NCBI GenBank assembly: GCA_904066235.2
Contig: CAJFCV020000005.1
Location: 1,426,001-1,490,000, forward strand
Origin: Bursaphelenchus xylophilus
Taxonomy: Eukaryota; Nematoda; Chromadorea; Rhabditida; Aphelenchoididae
Reading direction: 5' to 3'
DNA: 64,000 nt
The notes under the pieces were generated by a model. That model was not told the DNA's origin. It ran no database searches and saw nothing but the letters and a program-made list of their open reading frames with translations. The translations under genes and the position numbers were made by a program. How positions within the stretch are numbered: the first letter of the stretch is position 1; every line of letters starts with the position of its first letter. Positions 27,901 through 35,200 of this stretch are shown here, piece after piece.

Positions 27901-30816
27901 GTTTGAAGAGCCTGACGACGGGTTACTGTAGTTGGCAGAACCTGATGAAGCATTACTGTGACCCGATGGGTTTTGCTTACCGTAGTTGGAAGGTCCATTA
28001 GACGGGCTACTGTAGCTACTACCGGCCGGATTTTGACTATTATAGCCCGAATTAATTTGAGTGTGGCTTGCTGGACCTCCAGCGGGATTATTGTAGCTTC
28101 TGGATGCCGCTGATGGGTTACTGTAGCCCTGGTTTGAACCTTGACTACTGAAGCTTTGAGGGTTGCCGGAGGCAACGTAGCCCTGATTCTGTGGGGTTGG
28201 CATACTGTAGCTTTGGTTTTGACTGTAGCTGGGATTAGGTTGTCCATGGTTACTGTAGGTTGAAGCTGACTGATTCAGGTTACTGTAGCTCGATGATTGT
28301 TGCGCAGGGTTACTGTAGCTTGAATTCTGGGCTTGTGGATTACTGTAGCTTGCATTCTGAGCTTGTGGGTTACTGTAACTTGCATTCTGGGCTTGTGAGT
28401 TACTGTAGCTTGAATTCTGACTTTGTGGGTTACTGTAGCCTCCGGTTACCCCCGAATTTTGCACATTAAACCCTCCAGGACCCATGATCGTACTGTTCTT
28501 CCGCTGTATCATCTCCATCTGCGAGCGTTTTCGCAGCTCCTCGCCCGGCGCCACCACACTACTGCACTTCCTCATCGCCATCATGTCATTGTTCGGCCCA
28601 ACTACTGTACTGCATTTCCGTGGGTTGCTCATCGCCGGAGCAACCACTGTACTACATTTTCGCATCGGATGATCGCCTCCGGCCATAATTGTTGAGCATT
28701 TCCGCACCGGCTGATCCGACATTGAGGAAGATGCTGGCCCGCAATACATCGGATCTGAAATGAGATTTTTTGAAAAAAAAAATTGCAAAAAAATGTCAAA
28801 AAGTAATTTTTGATGGTAAATGTAAATTAAACGAGGGGAAATTGTAGAGTAAGCCGTGAAAAAGCTACATCACAAGACTCAAGAGGCTTCTCTTCAATGG
28901 AAATGCTATAAACATCTTTATGAAAGATATTATATATCAAGATGTTGTCGAAAAATTTTTGTTAAGATATAAATTGCACATACTACGCTTGTTTCGAAAG
29001 TGCGTCGACATTTTGCACACATCAGTCTCAAAAATTTTGTGTAAACAAGATTTTTGAGACCTTTTTTGAAGCAATAAATCCAAGACGCGACGAATTCATA
29101 TTTTCTTCATTTATGCCATGTTTCATCAAATTCTGAGGTGGTGACATTTTATACGATAAAACGTTTCTATCAAAATTTTTTTTTTCGGTTTTCCTGAATG
29201 CTCATTATTTTCCGACAGACTAGTAAGCATAAGTTGCGACAACTTACCGGTCTGTCGGGAAAATAACAAGCATTCAGCAAAATCTAAAAAAAAAATTTCT
29301 TTTGATAGAAATGTTTCATCGTATAAACTGTCACCATCTCAGAATTTGATGAAACTTGGCATAAATGAAGATAAAAAAATATGAATTGTGTCGCGACAAA
29401 ATCAAATTGCGACTTGATTGGCGCAGCAACATTGTGCCCAATATTTTCCCGACAAACTGATAAACATCGCGCAATGACAACATAAACCCTCTAAATCCCC
29501 AAAACCACAGAAAATTCCCATTTTAACTGTTAACTTTCCTCAAAGAATTACGAAAATGTAATTTTGAGGCCTTTCAAATGCGATTAAAGCTATAATACAA
29601 TTTCCAAGCAGTAACGTGCGAAACTAAGAAGGATACACGAAAAAATTTTGTTTCTAAAGTGCAATTCATATACAATTTGATATGAGTTTTGTTGGAAACA
29701 AGATGTTTTGGGGGGCTTTGGGAATGAAAGTTGAATTGAAAGAGATTTTTTTAAGTCGACGTTGGAAAAAATGTAAAACTTTTTTTTCGAATTTTGGCCT
29801 CAAAAGTTTCACACCTATTTCTACCATAGAGGTTACTGTTTCCACAAGAAATCAATTTTTACCTCGCGAAACTGGCAAAGATATGGCCAAAAAAGTGTTT
29901 TTTCTCTGACCGCTCTCCGCATTTTCCATACTCTCTCGCCATCTTATACGATGAAACATGGTTGGAAACGTTTTATCATATAAAATAACTCTCTCCGCGG
30001 CAATGAGCGTTGAATATCTCGGTTGCGCCAACAAAGGGCAAGCTAAAATTTTCACAAGGTGTGATGTGGCCTCACACCTTGTGAATCTTTGAATAATAAA
30101 TATTTTATACGATAAAACGTTTCCAAACATGTTTCATCGTATAAAACGGCATCTTCTTCAAATTTTGTGCAAATAGTGCAAATGTGGTTGTAATCAATTT
30201 CTGTTGATTTTAGCTCGCTCACTCTATGCGCAGCCGAGATATTCAACGATATTTTTGGCGAGAGAGTATGGAAAATGCGGAGAGACGGCCAGAGAAGAAA
30301 ACACTTTTTGACCATATCTTTGTCAGTTTCGTGCGAAAAAAAGTGATTTTTTGTAGAAACATTACCCTCTACGGTAGAAACAATCCCAATACTTTTTATG
30401 TCATAATTTTCGAAAAAAATGTCATATTTTAACAAACTTTCGAGTTAAAAATCTCGGTTATTTCTGCAAAATGCAAGCTAGAATTTTCGCATAATTCTTG
30501 CAAAAAAATTAGCCTAAATTTGTGCCAATTTTCATCAAAATCTGCGCTTCGCACATTGAACACATCTCTTCCAAATTTATGCCAATTTCAGTTAAAATGC
30601 ATATACTTATATGGCACTTAATCCCACCTAAATTTGCTTTCTAACAACCGATTTTTTCCGCGAAATCCCCCTTCTCTACTTACTGTTTGTGTCGCCTGCG
30701 AACCCCTCAATGTTTTGGCCGTAATTTGACGGGTTGTTTTGCCCGTTGTAGCCATGCGGATAGTAGGTGTTGTGGTTGTAATCCGTGGTGGGGAAGTTCC
30801 GATTGTCCTGGTTCAT
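10244..30816 (-). CDS. Low-complexity RKxS/YSN-repeat protein, N-terminal 898 residues (partial)
   Basis: Seven minus-strand exons join in frame: 30816-30684, 28754-27259, 26559-26411, 12170-11990, 11802-11552, 10952-10754, 10529-10244. All have GT-AG sites. The protein is rich in Asn, Gln, Ser, Pro and Tyr. RKCS-type sites cluster at about residues 55-135, with RKNS, RKSS and RKTS later; these fit basophilic-kinase/14-3-3 consensus. A tract of about 11-residue repeats around SYSNPQAQ follows. The last visible exon ends with TPPPML, then RSGTGLYW. I do not recognise the family firmly. That last motif may resemble the segment before the ELM2 domain in MIDEAS/TRERF1-type corepressors, which would make this a chromatin protein; no ELM2 or SANT domain is in view. 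No downstream exon could be found between 10243 and 1. Confidence 0.8.
10754..10952 (-). CDS. RKxS/YSN protein exon 6 (residues 737-803)
   Basis: NSSHSPNSAYINGHSQYP, then KRSINFNFDTPTP and GFGRKTSFAVFEDKSKENRR. Acceptor TTTTTTCAG, donor GTAGGT at phase 0. GFGRKTSFAVFED is the most structured-looking segment so far. Confidence 0.75.
10953..11551 (-). repeat. Intron 5 with two FamB palindromes in a 279-bp duplication
   Basis: FamB palindromes at 11062-11112 and 11341-11392 share neighbours AGTTGTAATAAGTAATTTA and GGTAAAATACG-like sequence, so the unit was duplicated directly. Confidence 0.75.
11552..11802 (-). CDS. RKxS/YSN protein exon 5 (residues 654-736)
   Basis: GNYISPDPSSQSSYYSN start, Cys/His-poor, Ser/Asn/Tyr-rich. 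Contains QPWRKSSLAP, another RKxS site. Acceptor ATTTTAG, donor GTAAGT. Confidence 0.75.
11990..12170 (-). CDS. RKxS/YSN protein exon 4 (residues 593-653)
   Basis: ASPPRNRPLNPAYPRTE followed by Asn/Tyr/Gly-rich sequence, ending VGNHGQ at GTAAGA. Acceptor ATTTTCAG. Composition matches exons 2 and 3, which supports the long intron. Confidence 0.75.
12171..13129. other. Start of the giant intron: FamB remnants and a TATA island
   Basis: Degenerate FamB halves near 12315, 12430 and 12510. TATATAAAAG on the plus strand at 12667-12676 lies between CGGG and GCGCCCG. A FamA fragment (ATATCTCGGCTCTCATTTG) lies near 13020. No exon is seen. Confidence 0.5.
12667..12676 (+). promoter_or_regulatory. TATA-box-like site
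   Basis: TATATAAAAG in a GC-richer setting within an otherwise A/T-rich intron. No gene follows that I can recognise. Confidence 0.25.
13130..14333. repeat. 141-bp tandem array, about nine units
   Basis: The marker CCAGCTGTAGGGACGCTATG recurs at about 13179, 13333, 13474, 13615, 13755, 13896 and 14037, with diverged copies at 14164 and 14310. Central units are 140-141 bp and almost identical, each ending CCCCCTCAAAAATCGATTAG. Edge units are more diverged. Confidence 0.95.
14334..14926. mobile_element. FamE element carrying a tRNA-like sequence, inserted in the 141-bp array
   Basis: Arms of about 120 bp: CAAGGAAAGTACTTTTATGG..TTTTTAGGGGTGAAAA and the complement ending CTTTCCTTG. The flanks read TTA on both sides, and array sequence resumes at about 14930, so this is an insertion. 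There is no transposase frame. The loop holds the tRNA-like segment. Confidence 0.85.
14548..14625 (+). pseudogene. tRNA-like (Ser/Leu type) degenerate sequence
   Basis: Contains TGGCCGAGTGGCTAG, a good A box, and about 50 bases later GGGTTCGGTTTCC, a B-box-like sequence, with extra bases between as in class II tRNAs. The acceptor and T stems do not pair well, so it is a decayed tRNA or SINE-like head rather than a functional gene. Confidence 0.45.
14927..15934. other. Array remnant, then A/T tracts; no gene
   Basis: 14930-15000 continues the interrupted 141-bp unit. 15130-15670 is mostly A and T homopolymer runs. Open frames there are compositional. Confidence 0.5.
15935..16200. mobile_element. 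FamA fragment
   Basis: TATTTCCACAAAAAATCACTTTTT, CTGTCTCTCCGCATTTTGCG, CTCTCTCGGCG, ATATCTCGGTTC and TGATGAGCTGAAATTTTCAG in the usual FamA order. Confidence 0.7.
16415..17150. repeat. About 400-bp direct repeat, two units, with FamB halves
   Basis: Both units run ACAAGACNAGATAAAAGGACAG, ATAGGTAAAATACG, GATCGTATAAAATGTCACC, TTTTAGTAGAAATGCCAA and CATCGTATAAAATGTC. Related units recur at 20350-20950. Confidence 0.8.
17160..17410. other. GC-rich structured island in the giant intron
   Basis: Markedly GC-richer than its surroundings. The plus-strand frame of 70 codons has no motif. It contains the three-way-junction fold and two further hairpins. Confidence 0.5.
17188..17261 (+). ncRNA. Candidate structured RNA (three-way junction plus hairpin)
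   Basis: ACAGCGT (17188-17194) pairs with ACGCTGT (17223-17229). Inside are TGGGC-CGTTT-GCCCA and TGCC-TGC-GGCA, all perfect. A second perfect 9-bp hairpin, CTTATTTTC-GCGT-GAAAATAAG, spans 17240-17261. Strand and expression are unknown. Confidence 0.3.
17532..17987. mobile_element. Full-length FamA element
   Basis: Termini GGAGTACCCCAAGTGCGACG and the complement ending TTGCACTTGGGGTACTTCC. About 450 bp, no transposase frame. Contains every FamA block in order. Confidence 0.85.
17988..18599. other. No gene recognised
   Basis: T-rich intronic DNA with two GGTAAAATACG or AAAATACGG motifs. Confidence 0.4.
18600..18712. promoter_or_regulatory. GC-rich island with TATA box; possible internal promoter
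   Basis: GGAACCGCCTCGGGCAG to GTCAGACGTCGG precedes TATATAAAG (18684-18692), which sits inside GGCTATATAAAGCC. It lies within the 14.2-kb intron and could serve either strand. No initiating exon is identified. Confidence 0.3.
18713..19260. repeat. FamB array, four palindromes
   Basis: Palindromes at 18732-18773, 18873-18911, 19012-19049 and 19148-19189 (spacing 141, 139, 136). Each is preceded by ATTACAGAACTGGGTAAGA (the first unit by a related, diverged sequence) and followed by CACCTTCGGATTTTTGGGGTTTT or close variants. Confidence 0.92.
19261..20349. other. No gene recognised; GC-rich patch at 19900-20270
   Basis: The patch is open on several frames of both strands (up to about 100 codons), as expected for GC-rich DNA. 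None shows a motif or good splice flanks. Confidence 0.4.
20350..20950. repeat. Two more units of the 16.4-kb FamB-bearing repeat
   Basis: GATAGGTAAAATACGAG, GATCGTATAAAATNTCACC and TTTAGTNNNAATACNAAAA occur twice, about 400 bp apart, as at 16415-17150. Confidence 0.75.
21196..21330. mobile_element. FamC palindrome
   Basis: TGTCGGGAAAATAATGTGGATT..AATCCACATTATTTTCCCGACA. Interior about 95 bp, not coding. Confidence 0.85.
21331..22224. other. No gene recognised; one FamD pair
   Basis: TTTTGCACTGTGCATTTCAATTTTTTGCACCGTGCAA lies near 21390-21430. A 125-codon plus frame (21265-21642) has no motif and starts inside a FamC element. A run of about 29 T lies at 21909-21937. Confidence 0.45.
22225..22355. 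mobile_element. FamC palindrome
   Basis: CAGTCTGTCGGGGAAATAATGTGGATT..TTCACATTATTTTCCCGACAGACT. Confidence 0.85.
22780..23025. repeat. Three FamB half-units
   Basis: GATCGTATAAAACGT, CATCGTATAAAATGTCACTTTCAAAA and CATCGTATAAAATGTCACTTTTAAAA in direct repeat with shared AAAAACACTTTT. The opposite palindrome arm is missing. Confidence 0.7.
23289..23438. mobile_element. FamC palindrome
   Basis: GTCTGTCGGGAAAATAATGAGCAC..CCATTATTTTCCCGACAGACTG. The interior has CAGCGACGCGATTCGCGCAGCGACATTG, also found in other copies (40340-40400). Confidence 0.85.
23445..23576. mobile_element. FamC palindrome, adjacent copy
   Basis: CTTGTCGGGGAAATAATGTGG..CTCGTTATTTTCCCGACAGACTG, six bases after the previous copy. 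Confidence 0.8.
23577..24441. other. No gene recognised; FamD remnant near 23608
   Basis: TTGCACAGTGCAAAAATG and ACGACTTTACGAACGGGCCAGT (23608-23693) are a decayed 7301-type element. The rest is featureless. Confidence 0.4.
24442..24836 (-). mobile_element. Possible LTR-like fragment
   Basis: On the minus strand it begins TGTGACATATGAAAG. It has TATAAAAG at 24703-24696 and AATAAA at 24633-24628, about 65 bases apart, and ends near CGTCGTGACA. Just beyond is TTGGCGCCTGGCC, similar to a tRNA primer-binding site. No retroelement frame or second LTR is visible, and the right edge overlaps a separate repeat, so this is tentative. Confidence 0.3.
24799..25115. repeat. FamF (GCCGA-rich) repeat, copy 1
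   Basis: ACGGATCTTC start, then AAGTCTTCGCCAAGTCTCCGCCG.., CAACGGCTTTGCCAAGCCTTGTAGGC, TTCCTAC and TATTGATCGGTTTTG. Shared in order with copies at 40776 and 41155. Confidence 0.65.
25116..26410. other. A/T low-complexity DNA; no gene
   Basis: 25640-26080 is almost entirely A/T runs. A weak 79-codon plus frame at 25344 has no motif. Confidence 0.5.
26411..26559 (-). CDS. RKxS/YSN protein exon 3 (residues 544-592)
   Basis: Encodes PFQNASPTPNPAAIYRKNSV and an Asn/Gln/Gly stretch ending DYKPLEE. Acceptor AATTTCAG, donor GTAAGT. The split Asp codon resumes in exon 4, which is 14.2 kb away. Confidence 0.75.
26560..27258 (-). repeat. Intron 2 FamB array, unit about 138 bp
   Basis: FamB palindromes or remnants at about 26660, 26800, 26897-26941, 27034-27077 and 27173-27217. 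They are separated by spacers that resemble one another (CAATANC, AAACCNTTCAAGC, CTAAATA). Confidence 0.75.
27259..28754 (-). CDS. RKxS/YSN protein exon 2 (residues 45-543)
   Basis: Large exon of 1496 bp, open throughout. It begins after CATTTCAG. It holds the RKCST series (at least four), RKRS and RKNS, the SYSNPQ repeats, a long Ser/Asn/Pro region and a Pro/Gln end (PPPPNLPARIQQQ). The donor GTAAGT follows QSV at phase 0. The upstream in-frame ATG inside the intron is not used if this splice is right. Confidence 0.85.
28225..28440 (-). repeat. Coding 33-bp repeats (SYSNPQAQNSS)
   Basis: Direct repeats within exon 2, with TTACTGTAGCTTG and CTGGGCTTGTG as plus-strand markers. They encode an 11-residue period of Ser-Tyr-Ser-Asn-Pro-Gln-Ala-Gln-Asn. 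Looser YSNP/YSSP spacing continues down to about 27770. Confidence 0.85.
28755..30683 (-). other. Intron 1 of the RKxS/YSN gene: nested palindromes and FamA copies
   Basis: Contains the nested FamA/FamB/FamC palindrome at 29083-29398, FamA fragments at about 29790-30060 and 30180-30570, and paired FamB copies near 29940 and 30110. No coding exon is seen. Confidence 0.7.
29083..29398. repeat. Nested three-family palindrome
   Basis: Reading inwards, both arms carry a FamA edge (TTCATTTATGCC..CATCAAATTCTGAG), then FamB (GGTGACATTTTATACGATAAAACG), then FamC (TTCCGACAGAC), with a centre near 29240 (AAGTTGCGACAACTT). The arms match for about 150 bases. Confidence 0.85.
30684..30816 (-). CDS. RKxS/YSN protein exon 1 (residues 1-44)
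   Basis: MNQDNRNFPTTDYNHN and a Tyr/Asn/Gly-rich start. The ATG lies 11 bases after acceptor TTCCAG. The donor GTAAGT leaves one base, which exon 2 completes to Asn. Confidence 0.8.
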
Positions 30817-30827
30817 TCTCGGCTAAT

Positions 30828-31732
30828 CTGGAACGAACAGTGTGTGTGTGAATGTACGAGGCCGAAATACGATGACATTTCCGTTTCGAGGCCGGAAACG
30901 GCGGATAATCTCGGCGATTCGCCCGAAATACATTGGGTTTCTGGTTTTTGAGAGGCAATACTTCCTCGGGATCGTGTGAAATATGTAAAATACAGTGTTA
31001 ATTTGAATGAGAGAAGTTTTTGGCGAAAAAATCTCGAAAAAAAATTTTTTTTTGATGGAAAATTTTCATCGTATAAAATGTCACCTCCTCAGAATTTGAT
31101 GAAATTTGGCATAAATAAAGACTACAAGTTTATAAAACATATAAAAAAATTTTAGCTCGAATTTTATTAAAACGACCGAGATTTTTTGGTCGAATGTTGG
31201 AAAAACGAAGACTGTCCAAGTGGGACGCACAAAAACCAGAATTTCCTCAAATTTTGCGCACATATCCGACATAGACCACATATCAATCCCTGAAAATTTT
31301 AGCTCACGATTTACAGTGAGAGCCGAGATATTCAACGATCTTTGCGGCCGAGAGAGTACGCGAAATGCGGAGAGCGGTCAGAGAAAAACCACTTTTTGGC
31401 CATATCTTTGCCAGTTTCGTGAGGAAAAAATTGATTTCTCGTGGAAACATTACACTCTATGGTAGAAATAAGTACGAACTTTTTGATGGCGAAATTCGCA
31501 AAAAAATGTCATTTTTTCCAACTTTTGATCTAAAAATCTCGGTCGTTTCTGCAAAACGCGAGCTAAAAATGTCTCATATATCTTATAAAAGATTACTGTA
31601 AATATATGCCAAGTTCCATCGAGATCTGAGCCTCTCACCTTAGGCATTTCCTTAATTTTTATTTCATATTTTTAGCTCCGAAATTTTTCAATTTTTTAAA
31701 AAATTCAAAAAAAAAATCAAAAATAACTTACT
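30828..31732. mobile_element. FamA/FamB fragments in the presumed 5' UTR intron
   Basis: FamB arm plus FamA edge (CATCGTATAAAATGTCACC..CTCAGAATTTGATGAAATTTGGC) at about 31067-31115, then FamA blocks in both orientations to about 31650. Confidence 0.65.
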
Positions 31733-31823
31733 TTAGGAAAATAAATTACAAGGGTAATCTCAAATATCGGCGTGCTTTCCACCTTTTCTCTTACACACGC
31801 ATTTCCCCGAAAGAGAAAAGAAT
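31733..31823 (-). other. Probable 5' UTR exon of the RKxS/YSN gene, with a short upstream ORF
   Basis: A 91-base segment bounded on the minus strand by acceptor ACTTTCAG and donor GTAAGTTA, upstream of exon 1. It lacks a long frame. It contains ATG-CGT-GTG-TAA (31802-31791), a three-codon upstream ORF. Assignment rests on splice consensus alone. Confidence 0.4.
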
Positions 31824-32415
31824 CTGAAAGTAATTGTTGGAATACACTGTGAATAAATGCTTTATAAAATACATAAATAATGCATCGCGACATACAAATT
31901 ACACGTGTTTCGAGGAACAAATTCTAAAGGGCAACAGAGGAGAAATCAGGAACCATAAAATATAAGTCTGTCGGGAAAATAATGAGCACAATGCCGCTGA
32001 AATAACTTTTTTTCTATTGTAAAGGGTAATGTTTCCACAGAAAATCAATTTTTTTCCGCGCAAAACCGGCAAAGATACGGCCAAAAAGTGTTTTCTCTCT
32101 GGCCGTCTCTCCGCATTTCCCCTACTCTCTCGCCAAAAAGATCCTTGAATATCTCGGCTGCCCTTACAGAGAGCGAGCTAAAATCAACAGAAATTGATTA
32201 CAACCACATTTGCACTATTTGTACAAAATTTGAAGAAGATGCCATTTTATACGATGAAACATGTTTGGAAACGTTTTATCGTATAAAATGTTATTCAACG
32301 ATCTTTCGGAGAGAGTTCACGAAATGAGAAATGCTTAGTCAGAGAGAAGAACACTTTCTGGCCATATCTTTTCCGATATTTCTGCACAGTGCAAACGCCA
32401 GAGATCACTTTGAAC
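31824..32415. mobile_element. FamC half, FamA and FamB fragments
   Basis: AAGTCTGTCGGGAAAATAATGAGCACAATGCCGCTG at 31962, a FamA core at 32010-32190 and a FamB palindrome at about 32240-32290 (GCCATTTTATACGATGAAAC..GTTTTATCGTATAAAATG). Confidence 0.65.
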
Positions 32416-32870
32416 TAACAGGGGAAGTACTCCAAGTGCGACGCTCAGATTTTTATGAATCTTGGCACAAATTTAGAATAATTTTTTCTAAGATATATGC
32501 GTGAATTCTAGCTCGCGTTTTGCAGAAACAACCGAGATTTTTAGATCGAAAGTCGGCCAAAATTTAGGACTTTTTGCCGAATTTCGGCACGAAAAGTTTC
32601 ATGCCTATTTCTACCGTTGAGGATAATATTTCTACAAAAAATCAAATTTTTCCGCACGAAACTGCCAAAGTTATGGCCAAAAAGCGTTTTTCTCTCTGAC
32701 CGCTCTCCACGTTTAGCGTGCTCTCTCGGCGGCAAAAATCGTTCGATATCTCGGCGGCGCCCGCAAAACGCGAGCTGAAACTTTGAGAAATTGATATTTA
32801 GTCCACACCCGACGTGTGTGCAAAATTTAAAAAAAATCTGAGCGTCGCACTTGGAGTGCTTCCCCTGTAA
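32416..32870. mobile_element. Full-length FamA element
   Basis: TAACAGGGGAAGTACTCCAAGTG to CACTTGGAGTGCTTCCCCTGTAA. About 455 bp with inverted termini and no transposase frame. Confidence 0.88.
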
Positions 32871-32879
32871 ATTCGGCGA

Positions 32880-33540
32880 TATGCACTGTGCGAAAAAAAG
32901 GTTTGTCTTGCACAGTGCAATTTTCGACTTTTCGCACCGTGCAAACTGGGCTGTCGCTCGCAGACTGCCTTGTCCTGCACAGTGCAAGCTCCAGAAATCA
33001 CTTCACTTTGGACGGACTTCGGCGACATGCACTGTGCAAAAAAAAAGTTCGCTTTGCACTGTGCAATTTCTTGATTTTTGCACGGTGCAAACGGCTTTTT
33101 GGGCTGTCGCTTGCACCCTGCCTCTTTCTGCACAGTGCAAACGCCAAGAATCACTCCGGCGACATGCACGGTGCAATCTCTTGGCTTTTGCACAGTGCAA
33201 ACGGCTTTTTGGTCTGTCGCTCGCAGACTGCCTTGTTCTGCACAGTGCAAACGCGAAAGATCAGGTTGGACTGAAAAAGCGACATGCACTGTGCGAAAAC
33301 AAAATTTTCCTTTGCACTGTGCAATTTCTTGCCTTTTGCACCGTGCAATAGGCTTTTCTTGGCTGTCGCTCGCACCCTAGCTTTTTCTGCACAGTGCAAA
33401 CGCCAAAACTCACTTTTCACCGACTTCAGCGACACGCACTGTGCGAAAACAAAATTTTCCTTTGCACCGTGCAATACGCTTTTTTTTGTGTTTTTTGCAC
33501 AGTGCAAATGCTAAAGATCACTTCGAAGACTAGTACCAAA
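32880..33540. repeat. FamD array, long unit
   Basis: GCACTGTGCA/GCACAGTGCA palindromes alternate with GGCTTTTTGGGCTGTCGCTCGCA(C/G), CTGCCTTGTTCTGCACAGTGCAAACGCC and GGCGACATGCACTGTGCGAAAA, roughly four to five long units. Long open frames on both strands here are repeat artefacts. The right edge ends CACTTCGAAGACTAGT, like the 7301 element. Confidence 0.9.
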
Positions 33541-34464
33541 AATAGCAAAGATAAAAGTGCACTGAATGATGTATAAAAGTCAACAAACGTTGAATGTAGA
33601 ACACATCCATGGCGGTCACGAGAAGCCTTGGGGAGGTAAGATAAAAGTGGAAAAGATTAGAGACTCTCATTCAGCGGGCGCCCCGGATTTGAGGCCCCCC
33701 TGGATTAGAGGGCCCTCCGGGCATAGCTAGTGTTCGACACGAATATTATTAAGATGTATTGGCAACTTATTAAATAGTAATTGCTTTCGATTAACTTTGA
33801 ATTTTTTATTATTATGTATTATACTTCCAAAGGGATGTGTCATTATTGCGACGCTCAGATTTTCTTCAAATTTTGCACATATCTTGAGTATAGACCACAT
33901 ATCACTCTCTGAAAATTTAAACTGGGATTTTGCAGGGGCCCTGAGAGATATTGAGCGATCTTTGTCAACGAGAGAGCGCGCAATATGCGGAGAGCGGTCA
34001 GAAAAAAATGTTTTTTAGCTGTATTGTTGCCAGTCTCGCGCGGAAAAAATAACTTTTTGTGAAAACGTTAAGCTGACTTATCAGTCTGTCGGAAAAATAA
34101 TGAGCGCATTGTCGCTGCGCTGATCACGTCGCTGAAATGAAAAGCAATTTAATTTTGCTGCGAAATGTCGCGACGGAAAATTCATTTTCTCTCAGCCCGG
34201 CGACTTTCTAGGGCTATACCCGGAAATGTAAAATTTAAAGAAAATGTGAGGGTTGGGAAACTTTGTCAACGATTTTTAATCCTTCTGAGGCTTGAAAACA
34301 AAAGACAATGTAAAGTAGTGTAGCAGAGACAAGTACAAATTCGCGGCACTACATATTTAGGGACCTTTGGGTACTTGAAATTGATGCTGATTGCATTTTT
34401 GGAGGAGAAACGAGAAAAAAAACTTGTTACAAAAGAGAAAAATATTATCAATTATTTTTTTGAA
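33541..34464. other. No gene; short GC-rich segment, FamA and FamC fragments
   Basis: GCGGGCGCCCCGG..GAGGCCCCCCTGG..GAGGGCCCTCCGGGC at 33676-33723. A FamA fragment lies at 33840-34080 and a FamC half at 34082 (CAGTCTGTCGGAAAAATAATGAGCGC). Confidence 0.5.
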
Positions 34465-35200
34465 AATTTTAGCTCACGCTTTGCAAGGGCATCCGAGTTA
34501 TCCAACGATCTTTGCGGCCGAGAGATTACGCGAAACGCGGAGGGCGGTCAGACAGAAAAACACTTTTACTTTTTCGTGCCGAAATTCGGCAAAAATGTCA
34601 AATTTTGGCCAATTTTTGGATCTAAAAATCTCGGTTGTTTCTGCAAAGCGCGAGCTAGGATTCTCGCATATATTTTAGAAAAAATATTCTAAATTTGCAA
34701 AAAGTTTCATCAAAATCTGAGCGTCGCACTTGGAGTACTTCCCCTGTAAGCTGCTTTTATCAAGTTTTTTTTGAAAGATGTGGGTTTGTCGCAGCAAAAA
34801 AGCCGTCGCGAAAAGACGACGCTACCAGTGAAAAGTGTGACTTAAAACTGTCAGTGCTCGATATGTGGCCTATACCTCGAAATGCAAAAATTAGAGAATG
34901 TGGGGATCGGGAAACTTTGCTTGCCAACGATTTTTAATCTTTCAGAAATTTGAAAACACAAGACATTGTAAGATAATGTAGCAGATGCAACTGCAAACTT
35001 GCGACACCACATATTTAGGGATGTTCGAGTGGTTGAAAAAAGGGAAAACTGGTGACAAATCAGTGAAAGTTTTTTAGGCCTTTCTACGGACTTTATGGAC
35101 TACTTGTCGTTTCATAAAGTGCACAGACTTTAAATTTGTCCCCAGTTTCATCAAAATCTGAGCGTCGCACTTGCAGTTCTTCCCCTGTAAGCCCAAAATT
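34465..35200. mobile_element. FamA fragments
   Basis: A FamA 3' half ends GAGCGTCGCACTTGGAGTACTTCCCCTGTAAG at about 34750. A second end lies near 35150-35192 (GAGCGTCGCACTTGCAGTTCTTCCCCTGTAAG). Confidence 0.7.

Noticed and set aside
32541..33507. Open frames of up to 166 codons on both strands
   Set aside because: They lie on a full-length FamA element and the long-unit FamD array, with no independent coding signal.
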